From Ruminococcaceae bacterium UBA4306 (lineage in GTDB: Bacteria > Bacillota > Clostridia > Oscillospirales > Acutalibacteraceae), in contig DGUQ01000001.1 of the NCBI GenBank assembly GCA_002394725.1, forward strand, positions 1 to 24,394: DNA of 24,394 nt. Reading direction: 5' to 3'. A program made the translations under genes and the position numbers. Of this stretch, positions 5,720 to 12,954 are shown in pieces. Every line of letters begins with the position of its first letter. Within the stretch, counting starts at the first letter, position 1. The notes under the pieces were generated by a model. The model saw only the letters and a program-made list of their open reading frames with translations. It searched no databases and had not been told where the DNA came from.

Positions 5720-6202
5720 GTGAAACTTTATTTACAACGTGATATTTCGACAGTGAACGCACGGTATCAGGTCGCCGATGAGAGGGGCAGACTCCGCTAC
5801 ACGGTGACCGGTAAGCGCAATCCCTCCGGCGAGAGTATGCGTATTTGTGACACGAGCGGCAACGTTGTTTGCAAGATCCGTTCCCTCGGCTTTACCGCCC
5901 TGTCGGTCTACAGTATCAGCGCCGGTGGGGAGAGCATGCGGCTGAATATCGCCGTCGGCAACCGCCGTGCGTCGATCCGCTTCCGTGGGATCAGCTTCTT
6001 TGTCCGCGGCGATGTGCTGATGGGCTCCTATTCCATCCTCGACGCGGATACCGCCGTGGTGTGTACGGTGGGCAAGGATTTTGCCCGGGACTGCACCCAG
6101 CTCATACTCCATCAAAAGGAAAGAGAGATCTTCTGTCTGGCTACGGCGATCTGTATCGATAGCCTGAACGTCTGTCAAACGCCTGCCTTGCAGATGATAT
6201 AA
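5720..6202 (+). CDS. LURP-one-related / tubby C-terminal-like protein
   Basis: About 160 residues, with no signal peptide or clear membrane helix. It opens with MKLYLQRDI, and its beta-strand rhythm (RYQVADERGRLRYTVTGK, ICDTSGNVVCKIRS, RGISFFVRGDVLMGSY) matches bacterial LURP-one/YxjI-like proteins, a phospholipid scramblase-like barrel fold. The role is unknown. GTG 5720 is preferred because family members begin with MKLY and GGTGAT lies upstream. In-frame GTGs at 5708 and 5711 are alternatives. It lies 61 bases after the Wzy-like gene with no terminator seen between, so it may share that transcript. Confidence 0.7.
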   Translation: MKLYLQRDISTVNARYQVADERGRLRYTVTGKRNPSGESMRICDTSGNVVCKIRSLGFTALSVYSISAGGESMRLNIAVGNRRASIRFRGISFFVRGDVLMGSYSILDADTAVVCTVGKDFARDCTQLILHQKEREIFCLATAICIDSLNVCQTPALQMI

Positions 6203-6211
6203 ATTGAAAAG

Positions 6212-6250
6212 GTCATTGCGAAGCATCTGACAAATGCTGTGGCAATCTCA
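6212..6250 (+). repeat. REP-like palindromic repeat, family B
   Basis: GTCATTGCGA begins and GTGGCAATCTCA ends the unit, with GCAT/ATGC arms inside. It matches the inverted copy at 9554-9589, whose inner arms differ but still pair. It lies in the 82-base gap before the Lrp gene. Confidence 0.8.
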
Positions 6251-6284
6251 ACCGATAATAACAAAACAAGAAAGGATGAATACA

Positions 6285-6761
6285 ATGGACAAGTTATTAC
6301 GCTTATTAAGTGAAAACTCCAATTACACGACCGCACAGCTTTCGATGATGCTCGGCGAGCCCGAGGAAGCCATCGAGACGCGTATCAAGGAATACGAGAA
6401 CAACGGTGTGATCCGCGGTTATCAGGCGGTCGTCAACTGGGACGATGTGCCCGAATCGGGCGTTATGGCGATCATCGAGCTCAAGGTCGCTCCTCAAATG
6501 CAGAAGGGCTTTGACGATATCGCCGAGAAGATCATGCAGTACGACGAGGTGGAATGCGTCTACCTGATGGCAGGTGCTTATGACCTGCTCCTGATCGTCA
6601 ACGGCGGTACCATCCAGGAGGTATCCTCCTTTGTCGCGAAGCGTCTGGCGGCGATGCACGGCATTTTGTCTACCGCGACGCACTTTATGCTCAAGCGCTA
6701 TAAAGAGGACGGCGTTCCGCTGATCGATACCAAAAAAGACGGAAGGGAAATGATCGTCTGA
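6285..6761 (+). CDS. Lrp/AsnC-family transcriptional regulator
   Basis: A 158-residue DNA-binding regulator. Residues 1-50 form the winged helix-turn-helix (YTTAQLSMMLGEPEEAIETR, then NGVIRGYQAVVN). Residues 60-140 form the RAM/AsnC ligand-binding domain (VMAIIELKVAPQ, VYLMAGAYDLLLIVNG). These proteins sense amino acids and act as dimers or octamers. ATG 6285 has AGAAAGG nine bases upstream. An in-frame ATG at 6276 sits on that SD and is unlikely. The stop TGA overlaps the ATG of the aminotransferase by one base, so the pair is translationally coupled. The regulator probably controls the aminotransferase and responds to its substrate or product (inference). Confidence 0.92.
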   Translation: MDKLLRLLSENSNYTTAQLSMMLGEPEEAIETRIKEYENNGVIRGYQAVVNWDDVPESGVMAIIELKVAPQMQKGFDDIAEKIMQYDEVECVYLMAGAYDLLLIVNGGTIQEVSSFVAKRLAAMHGILSTATHFMLKRYKEDGVPLIDTKKDGREMIV

Positions 6762-7945
6762 TGAATTATTCCGAAAAGCTGACGCCGTCGATCCAAAGCG
6801 TGAAGCCCTCCGGCATCCGCCGATTCTTCGATATCGTCAATGAGATGGATCATGTGATCTCCCTGTCGGTCGGCGAGCCCGATTTTCAGACGCCGTGGCA
6901 TGTGCGTGAGGCCGGTATCGAGTCGCTGGAACAGGGCAAGACATGGTATACTCCGAACCGCGGCTTCAAGGAGCTGTGTCTGGAAATAACTAAATTCTAT
7001 AAAAGAAAATATAATCTTACATATGACCCCTTGACCGAGTGCGTTGTCACGGTCGGCGGCAGTGAAGCGATCGATAACGCGATCCGCTGCATGGTATCGC
7101 GCGGCGACGAGGTGTTGATCCCTCAGCCCTCCTTTGTATGCTACGAGCCGCTGACGATCATGGCAGGCGCGACTCCCGTCATCATTCAGACAAAGGCGGA
7201 GAACGCCTTCCGTCTGACGCCCGAGCAGTTAGAGGAAAAGATCACCGACAACACCAAGCTCCTGATCCTGCCGTATCCGAACAATCCGACGGGCGGTATC
7301 ATGGAACGCGAGGATCTGGAGGCGATCGCCGAGGTGATCAAGAAGCATGATCTGATGGTGCTGTCCGACGAGATCTACTCCGAGCTGACCTATGAGGGCA
7401 AGCATCATGTGTCGATCGCCTCGATCGACGGTATGCAGGAGCGCACGGTCGTCATCAACGGCTTCTCCAAGGCGTACGCGATGACGGGCTGGCGGCTGGG
7501 CTACGCGCTCGCGCCGAAAGAGATCTGCGCGATGATGGTCAAGCTCCACCAATTCTGCATCATGTCCGCTCCGACTACGGCGCAGTATGCCGCGATCGAA
7601 GCGCTCAAAAACGGCGATGACGACATCGAGATGATGAAGGGCGAGTACGATATGCGCCGCCGCTTTGTGGTCGGCTCGCTCAATGAGATGGGACTGACCT
7701 GCTTCAACCCCGAGGGCGCGTTCTACTGCTTCCCCTGTATCAAGTCCACCGGATTGAGCAGTGATGAGTTTTGCACCCGACTGCTCCAAAGCAAGCATGT
7801 CGCGCTTGTCCCCGGTTCCGCGTTCGGCGAATGCGGCGAGGGCTATGTGCGCCTGAGCTATTGCTATTCGATCAAGCATTTAAGACAGGCGATGAAGCTG
7901 ATCAAAGAGTTTTTGAAGGAATTGAAAGATGAAAATAACGGTTAA
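6761..7945 (+). CDS. PLP-dependent aminotransferase, class I/II
   Basis: A 394-residue cytoplasmic enzyme of aminotransferase fold type I. Visible are the N-terminal SVGEPDFQTP (36-45), YTPNRG (63-68), YPNNPTGG (172-179), DEIYSELTY (203-211), the PLP lysine K237 in NGFSKAYAMTGWRLGY, and R245. The sequence resembles the PatA/AraT/alanine-type branch. The amino acid substrate is not decided by these motifs. It starts on the stop codon of the Lrp gene and overlaps ispE by 17 bases. Codons 75-89 (6983-7026) switch from the gene's usual AAG/CGC to AAA/AGA/TAT/AAT. Confidence 0.9.
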   Translation: MNYSEKLTPSIQSVKPSGIRRFFDIVNEMDHVISLSVGEPDFQTPWHVREAGIESLEQGKTWYTPNRGFKELCLEITKFYKRKYNLTYDPLTECVVTVGGSEAIDNAIRCMVSRGDEVLIPQPSFVCYEPLTIMAGATPVIIQTKAENAFRLTPEQLEEKITDNTKLLILPYPNNPTGGIMEREDLEAIAEVIKKHDLMVLSDEIYSELTYEGKHHVSIASIDGMQERTVVINGFSKAYAMTGWRLGYALAPKEICAMMVKLHQFCIMSAPTTAQYAAIEALKNGDDDIEMMKGEYDMRRRFVVGSLNEMGLTCFNPEGAFYCFPCIKSTGLSSDEFCTRLLQSKHVALVPGSAFGECGEGYVRLSYCYSIKHLRQAMKLIKEFLKELKDENNG

Positions 7946-8819
7946 AGCGCCGGCAAAAATCAATCTGACGCTCGATATCGTCGGCAAGCGCGCCGACGGC
8001 TATCACGACGTCGCGATGGTGATGCAGACGGTCTCCCTTTATGATACCGTCACCGTTGAGAAGCTGTCGGGGGAGGACGACGGGATCACCGTATCCTGTC
8101 CGAAATATCCCGATGTACCGACCGATGACAGCAACATCGTGTGCAAGGCGGCACGGGCGTTTTTTGACAAGACGCGTATCACGCCCTCGCCGCTGTCGAT
8201 CACGATCGACAAAGAGATCCCGACACAGGCAGGGCTTGCCGGCGGCTCTACCGACGGCGCGGCTGTTGTGCTGGCGCTGAACCAGTTGTTTGAAACGCGC
8301 CTGAGTATGGATGAGATGGCGCAGGTCTGCGCTCACTTCGGCTCGGATGTACCGTTCTGTCTATTGGGCGGCACGATGCTCGCGACCGATACGGGTACCA
8401 CGCTCAAAAAACTGCGTGCCATGCCCGATTGTCATATCGTGATCTGCAAGCCTGAGATCTCTGTGTCCACCACAGCGGCATACGCCGCCTGTGACGCGCG
8501 CGAGCCAAAAGGCTTCCTCTATACCGACGAGCTGATCAAGCGGCTCTACAGCCGCGATATCCGCGGACTCGCCACCTGTCTGTACAACGAGTTTGAGCAG
8601 GTGATGGAGCTGCCTATGATCAATGAGATCAAGCGTGAAATGATCGCCTGCAAGGCGTTGGGCGCTTCCATGAGCGGCTCGGGCTCGGCGGTCTACGCGA
8701 TCTTCCTCAATCAGAAGAAGGCGGAGAAATGCGTTAATATTCTTAAAGAGAAATATAATAACGTCTTTCTGACCAAACCGCTCAAGGACGGTTGTCGGGT
8801 GGAGAAGGTCGAACCCTGA
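7929..8819 (+). CDS. ispE: 4-diphosphocytidyl-2-C-methyl-D-erythritol kinase
   Basis: IspE phosphorylates CDP-ME at the 2-hydroxyl in the MEP pathway to isopentenyl diphosphate, using ATP, in the cytoplasm. It is a GHMP kinase. K10 lies in APAKINLTLDI and the glycine-rich ATP loop PTQAGLAGGSTD at 98-109. The catalytic D140 is in FGSDVPFCLLGG, and the third motif is ALGASMSGSGSAVYAIF near residues 238-254. At 296 residues it is of normal length. The start overlaps the aminotransferase end by 17 bases, with GAAGGA upstream, so translation is coupled. The 3' part (8731-8771) is an AT-rich patch holding a TATAAT. Confidence 0.95.
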   Translation: MKITVKAPAKINLTLDIVGKRADGYHDVAMVMQTVSLYDTVTVEKLSGEDDGITVSCPKYPDVPTDDSNIVCKAARAFFDKTRITPSPLSITIDKEIPTQAGLAGGSTDGAAVVLALNQLFETRLSMDEMAQVCAHFGSDVPFCLLGGTMLATDTGTTLKKLRAMPDCHIVICKPEISVSTTAAYAACDAREPKGFLYTDELIKRLYSRDIRGLATCLYNEFEQVMELPMINEIKREMIACKALGASMSGSGSAVYAIFLNQKKAEKCVNILKEKYNNVFLTKPLKDGCRVEKVEP

Positions 8820-8848
8820 TAAAGAATCATAACAAAGTGAATAAACCG

Positions 8849-8902
8849 AGAATTACCTGCCAAAGATGATACTGTACTCTATTAGAAAAGGCAGGTAATT
8901 CT
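8849..8902 (+). promoter_or_regulatory. 13-bp stem enclosing the spoIIR ribosome binding site
   Basis: AGAATTACCTGCC (8849-8861) is exactly complementary to GGCAGGTAATTCT (8890-8902), with a 28-base loop. The 3' arm contains the only SD candidate (AAAAGGCAGG) of spoIIR, whose TTG start is at 8904. Four T (8902-8905) follow, so weak termination is also possible. A poor sigma-F/G-like match, GAATA (8839-8843), 15 bases, GCCAAAGAT (8859-8867), would start transcripts inside the loop and leave the SD free. Confidence 0.65.
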
Positions 8903-8903
8903 T

Positions 8904-9494
8904 TTGAAGAAATATATTCATCTGTTTGTCGGCTCCGTCATCCTCGCCGGAATGCTCCTGTGTCTGCCGTTTGTTAATTCTTGTGAAGAATTATCGGAGG
9001 ATGTACTGCGCGTACATATCCTCGCGAATTCCGACTCCGCCGCTGACCAGAGCTTGAAGCTCAGCGTGCGTGACCGTGTATTACGGGAATGCTCCGGTTA
9101 TTTCAACGGCTGTGATAATAAGGCGGATGCAATGCGGATCACGCAAACGCATCTGGGCGAGATCGAGCAGATCGCGCTGGGTGAGATCAGGCGCCGCGGC
9201 TTTGATTATCCCGTCACGGCGCAGATCGGCGAGATGTACTTCAACACGCGCTATTATGATGACTTCACCATGCCTGCCGGTCAGTATGACGCGCTGCGCC
9301 TGATCATCGGCGACGGCAAGGGTCAGAACTGGTGGTGCGTGATGTATCCGTCGCTGTGCGTCGGCGCCGCGAGCGATACAAAGATGAAGGATGAACTTGA
9401 CGAGGGCGAGTATGAGGTGGTCACCGCCGATAAATATGATTTTCGCTTCAAGCTCGTCGAATACTGGGAAGGATTCCGTTCGTTATTTCGATGA
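8904..9494 (+). CDS. spoIIR: Stage II sporulation protein R
   Basis: A 196-residue exported signalling protein. In Bacillus SpoIIR is made in the forespore under sigma-F and triggers SpoIIGA to process pro-sigma-E in the mother cell. Residues 5-24 form a hydrophobic signal or anchor segment. The family core follows: VLRVHILANSDSAADQSLKL, VRDRVL, the E.YFNTRYYDDFTMPAGQYDALR region, and IGDGKGQNWWCVMYPSLC. A TTG start at 8904 is chosen because the signal peptide begins there and an SD-like AAGGCAGG is eight bases upstream. The next Met is inside the hydrophobic segment. A perfect stem sequesters the SD. It follows ispE by 84 bases. Confidence 0.93.
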   Translation: MKKYIHLFVGSVILAGMLLCLPFVNSCEELSEDVLRVHILANSDSAADQSLKLSVRDRVLRECSGYFNGCDNKADAMRITQTHLGEIEQIALGEIRRRGFDYPVTAQIGEMYFNTRYYDDFTMPAGQYDALRLIIGDGKGQNWWCVMYPSLCVGAASDTKMKDELDEGEYEVVTADKYDFRFKLVEYWEGFRSLFR

Positions 9495-9553
9495 GGATGG
9501 ATGTACCGAAAACAGAATATTATAAGTGATAGGATAAAGCAGTAATAAGCTGT

Positions 9554-9589
9554 TGAGATCGCCGCGGCTCCTATGAGCCTCGCAATGAC
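9554..9589 (-). repeat. REP-like palindromic repeat, family B, inverted copy
   Basis: On the minus strand it reads GTCATTGCGAGGCTC, ATA, then GGAGCC and GCGGCGATCTCA. The ends match the copy at 6212-6250, while the inner arms are GGCTC/GAGCC-type rather than GCAT/ATGC. It fills much of the 115-base spoIIR-addB gap, where I saw no convincing promoter. Confidence 0.8.
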
Positions 9590-9609
9590 ATGGTAAACGT
9601 GGAGGATTT

Positions 9610-12600
9610 ATGCTGCGTTTTATACTCGGCCGTTCCGGCTATGGAAAAAGTGAATATCTGCGCCGCAGGTTTGCCGATCTCGCGCAAAAGGGAGAGGACA
9701 AGCTCCTGTTTCTGGTGCCCGACCAAATCTCCTTTGAGACAGAGGCGGCATTTCTCGAATTATTGGGACCTGCCGTATCGCGCAACATCATGGTGCTGGG
9801 CTTCTCGCGACTGTGCGACTATGTTTTTGAGCAGACCGGCAACCGATTCGCGACCTTTGCGGATGACGGCGTTCGCCATTTGATGATGAGTCTGGCGCTC
9901 GAGCAGGTGGGGGAGGAGCTGTCGATCTTTGATCAACGGACCGATACCGCCGATATGCGCGAGCTGATGCTCTCCGCTGTCAAGGAATACAAAAAATGTG
10001 CCCTGTCATCCGATGTCTTGCGAGAGGCGGCAGAGTCCGCGGAGGATGCTACCCTGCGCATGAAGCTGAACGATACCGCGCTCGTGTATGACGCGTACAA
10101 CGCGATCATGGAGCGCAGTTATATGGATCCGCTCGATTCCCTCACCAAGGTATGTGAGCTGTTGCCCGACCATCCGTTATTTGAGGGCTATACCATCGCG
10201 CTCGACGCCTTCTACGGCTTTACGGCGCAGGAGTATGAGGTGATCGAGCGGCTGATGGTGATGAGCAGTGAGATGCTTGTCGCGCTGACGGACGATTGCC
10301 GTCCCGACAGTGAGAGCCTGTTTTTTGTGCCGCGCCGCACCCGTGCGCGACTGTCGCGTATGGCGCGTGATCACGAAATCGAGATCGCGCCGCTGACCAC
10401 CTTACATACGCCGTATCGTTTCCGAAATGAGGTGTTGATCGCGCTGGAGGAAAACGCCTATCGTTTGGAGAAAGAGCCGTATACAGATGGCGCCGACGCG
10501 GTGACGGTGTACCGCGCCTCGGGGTTGTATGACGAGTGTGATTTTGTCGCGCGCACGATCCGCGCTTTGGTCGAGGACGGAGCGCGCTATCGTGATATCG
10601 CGGTGATCTGCCGCAGTGCCGACCGCTATACGGGCATTCTTGAATCGTATTTTGAGAAGTACGGCATCCGCTGTTTTATGGATAAGCCGCAGAACATCGA
10701 CGCCATGCCGATGGTGCGGCTGGTGACCGCCGCTTTCCAAATTGTGAACCGCGGCTTTCAGCGCGAGGACGTTCTCTCCCTGCTGAAAACAGGCTTATGC
10801 TCCTATTCGGTCGGCGAGATCGCGGAGTTTGAGAATTATCTTTTCGTCTGGGACATCAGCGGACGAAAGTTCGATACGCCCTTTACCGCGTCGCCCGACG
10901 GCTTCGCGGATGAAATGAACGATCAGCAAAGGGAGATATTGGGGCGTGTAGAAGCACTGCGCGCCGATATTATCGGCACACTGCGTGATTTTGCTTTCTC
11001 GGTAAAGGATACCGACGGCAGATCGATCGCCAAGGCGCTGATGAAGCTGCTTTATAAACTGCACGTGGACGACAACATTAACACCCTGTGCGACGCGTAT
11101 GAAGCGCAGGGTGAGCACGAGCTTGCCGCCGATTTGATCCGTATGTGGAACGTGCTGTGCGGCATCCTCGACAAGACCGTTGCCGTGATCGGCGATTATA
11201 GGATGACGCCCAAGCGCTTTGCGGAATTGCTGTATACCAACTTCGCCGCGTCCGAGGTCAGCACCATTCCGCGCGGCATGGATGAGGTGGATGTGTCCAC
11301 CGCCGACCGCTCCCTGATCTCGGACAAGAAGATCGTATTCCTGATCGGCGCGCTCGACGGAGAATTTCCGCATACCCCCGTGGAGGCAGGCGTGTTCACC
11401 GACGATGAACGCGTTTTGTTGAAAGATACCCTCCATCTGCCGCTTTCCGATTCGATCGAAGAGCTGATCGCGACCGAACGCTACTATGCGTATTCGGCGC
11501 TGACCGCCGCAGGGGAGCGGCTCTATCTCAGCTTTCCTGCCGCCGATATGCGCGGCGAGCTCTTAACCCCCTCGGACATTATCTCCGAGGTGGAGCTGAG
11601 CCTTCCCAGGCATCAATTCGTCAATTATGATATGGTGACGATCGGGGAGAGATTGCGCTCCAAAAGAGCGGCGTTCGATTATCTGGTCAGCCGCTATCAC
11701 AGCCGCACTCCCGATATCGCGGCACTCAAGGCGTATTTCAGCGAGGATGAAGAATACCGCGACGTGATCCGCTCCATTGAGGACGTACTGAGCAGGCGTG
11801 TCCGCAGGATCAGGGACGTGGAGCTGACCCGAGAGCTGTTCGGCAAGGAAATGCGCCTGTCATCGACCAAGATCGATGTGTATCACAAATGTCCGTTCCG
11901 CTATTTCTGCGAGTACGGCTTACATATCCGCGAGCGTAGAAAAGCGACGGTAGACGCGCTCGAGTACGGCACGCTCATGCACCATATCTTTGAGGTGTTC
12001 TTCTCACAGTACCGCCGTGAGGAATATATGGAAATGGATGAAAGCGCGGTCGAGGGCGTTGTGTCCGACATCCTCGATCAGTATATCGATACCCACTTCG
12101 GGGGTACGCAGGAAAAATCGGAGCGCTTTTTGTACCTGTTGTACCGCACCAAAGCTACCGCGACACGCTTGCTCCTGCACATGATCCGTGAGCTCAGCCA
12201 AAGCGACTTTATCCCCGTCGATTTTGAACTGGGCGTGGGGGAGGACATCCCCGATTATTCCGTAGAGCTGAATGACGGTCTGCGGCTCTCTGTTCGCGGC
12301 AGTGTTGACCGCGTTGACCGCTGTGACGCGGACGGCAAAAGCTATATCCGCGTCATCGACTACAAGACCGGTACCAAGGAATTCAACATCAACGATCTGC
12401 TGTACGGCTTGAATCTGCAAATGTTCATCTATTTATACGCGATCCGTGAAAACGGCGCCGAGCGCTACGGCGAGATCACTCCTGCCGGCGTTCTGTATAT
12501 GCCTGCCGTATCGCCGTCGGTATCCGCCGACCCCGATACGCCCGAGGCAAAGATCCGCAGTGAGCTGATCAAGAAGTATATGATGAAGGGCGTGATCCTC

Positions 12601-12954
12601 GATGACGCCGATGTGGTCGCGCATATGGAGCACGACGGCGAGGGCGTGTTCATCCCTGCTAAGCTCAAGGACGGCGTTGTGTCCGCGAGCGCAGGCAGTC
12701 TGGCGACGCTCGAGGAGCTGGGCGCGATCTTCCGCAGGATCGACGAGCTGACGACCGCCATGGCGCAGTCGCTCTATGACGGCGACGTTGCCGCGCTTCC
12801 GCTCAAGGGAACGAAGTACGACGGATGCGCCTATTGCGTTTATCGCGCGGTATGCCTGCGCAGGGATGAGGATCCCAGCCGTGAGGCGGTGGACAGAAGT
12901 GCCGCCGAAGTGTTTGAAGAACTCAAAAGAGAGGGGGATCATAATGGCACGTAA
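9610..12954 (+). CDS. addB: ATP-dependent helicase/deoxyribonuclease subunit B
   Basis: A 1114-residue subunit of AddAB, which resects double-strand breaks for RecA-dependent repair. The N-terminus has the Walker A motif GRSGYGKS (7-14). The C-terminal nuclease shows D900 (GSVDRVD), then D917 and K919 (VIDYKTG). The four iron-sulphur ligands fit C761 (CPFRYFC) with C1073, C1076 and C1082 (GCAYCVYRAVC), spaced as in Bacillus AddB (C1121, C1124, C1130). GGAGG precedes ATG 9610. The end overlaps addA by 11 bases. Length is slightly under the Bacillus protein (about 1166). Confidence 0.96.
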   Translation: MLRFILGRSGYGKSEYLRRRFADLAQKGEDKLLFLVPDQISFETEAAFLELLGPAVSRNIMVLGFSRLCDYVFEQTGNRFATFADDGVRHLMMSLALEQVGEELSIFDQRTDTADMRELMLSAVKEYKKCALSSDVLREAAESAEDATLRMKLNDTALVYDAYNAIMERSYMDPLDSLTKVCELLPDHPLFEGYTIALDAFYGFTAQEYEVIERLMVMSSEMLVALTDDCRPDSESLFFVPRRTRARLSRMARDHEIEIAPLTTLHTPYRFRNEVLIALEENAYRLEKEPYTDGADAVTVYRASGLYDECDFVARTIRALVEDGARYRDIAVICRSADRYTGILESYFEKYGIRCFMDKPQNIDAMPMVRLVTAAFQIVNRGFQREDVLSLLKTGLCSYSVGEIAEFENYLFVWDISGRKFDTPFTASPDGFADEMNDQQREILGRVEALRADIIGTLRDFAFSVKDTDGRSIAKALMKLLYKLHVDDNINTLCDAYEAQGEHELAADLIRMWNVLCGILDKTVAVIGDYRMTPKRFAELLYTNFAASEVSTIPRGMDEVDVSTADRSLISDKKIVFLIGALDGEFPHTPVEAGVFTDDERVLLKDTLHLPLSDSIEELIATERYYAYSALTAAGERLYLSFPAADMRGELLTPSDIISEVELSLPRHQFVNYDMVTIGERLRSKRAAFDYLVSRYHSRTPDIAALKAYFSEDEEYRDVIRSIEDVLSRRVRRIRDVELTRELFGKEMRLSSTKIDVYHKCPFRYFCEYGLHIRERRKATVDALEYGTLMHHIFEVFFSQYRREEYMEMDESAVEGVVSDILDQYIDTHFGGTQEKSERFLYLLYRTKATATRLLLHMIRELSQSDFIPVDFELGVGEDIPDYSVELNDGLRLSVRGSVDRVDRCDADGKSYIRVIDYKTGTKEFNINDLLYGLNLQMFIYLYAIRENGAERYGEITPAGVLYMPAVSPSVSADPDTPEAKIRSELIKKYMMKGVILDDADVVAHMEHDGEGVFIPAKLKDGVVSASAGSLATLEELGAIFRRIDELTTAMAQSLYDGDVAALPLKGTKYDGCAYCVYRAVCLRRDEDPSREAVDRSAAEVFEELKREGDHNGT

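Noticed and set aside
12776..12943. In-frame N-terminal extension of AddA by 56 residues
   Set aside because: It lies wholly inside addB. The motif-based start and GGGGGA site point to ATG 12944.
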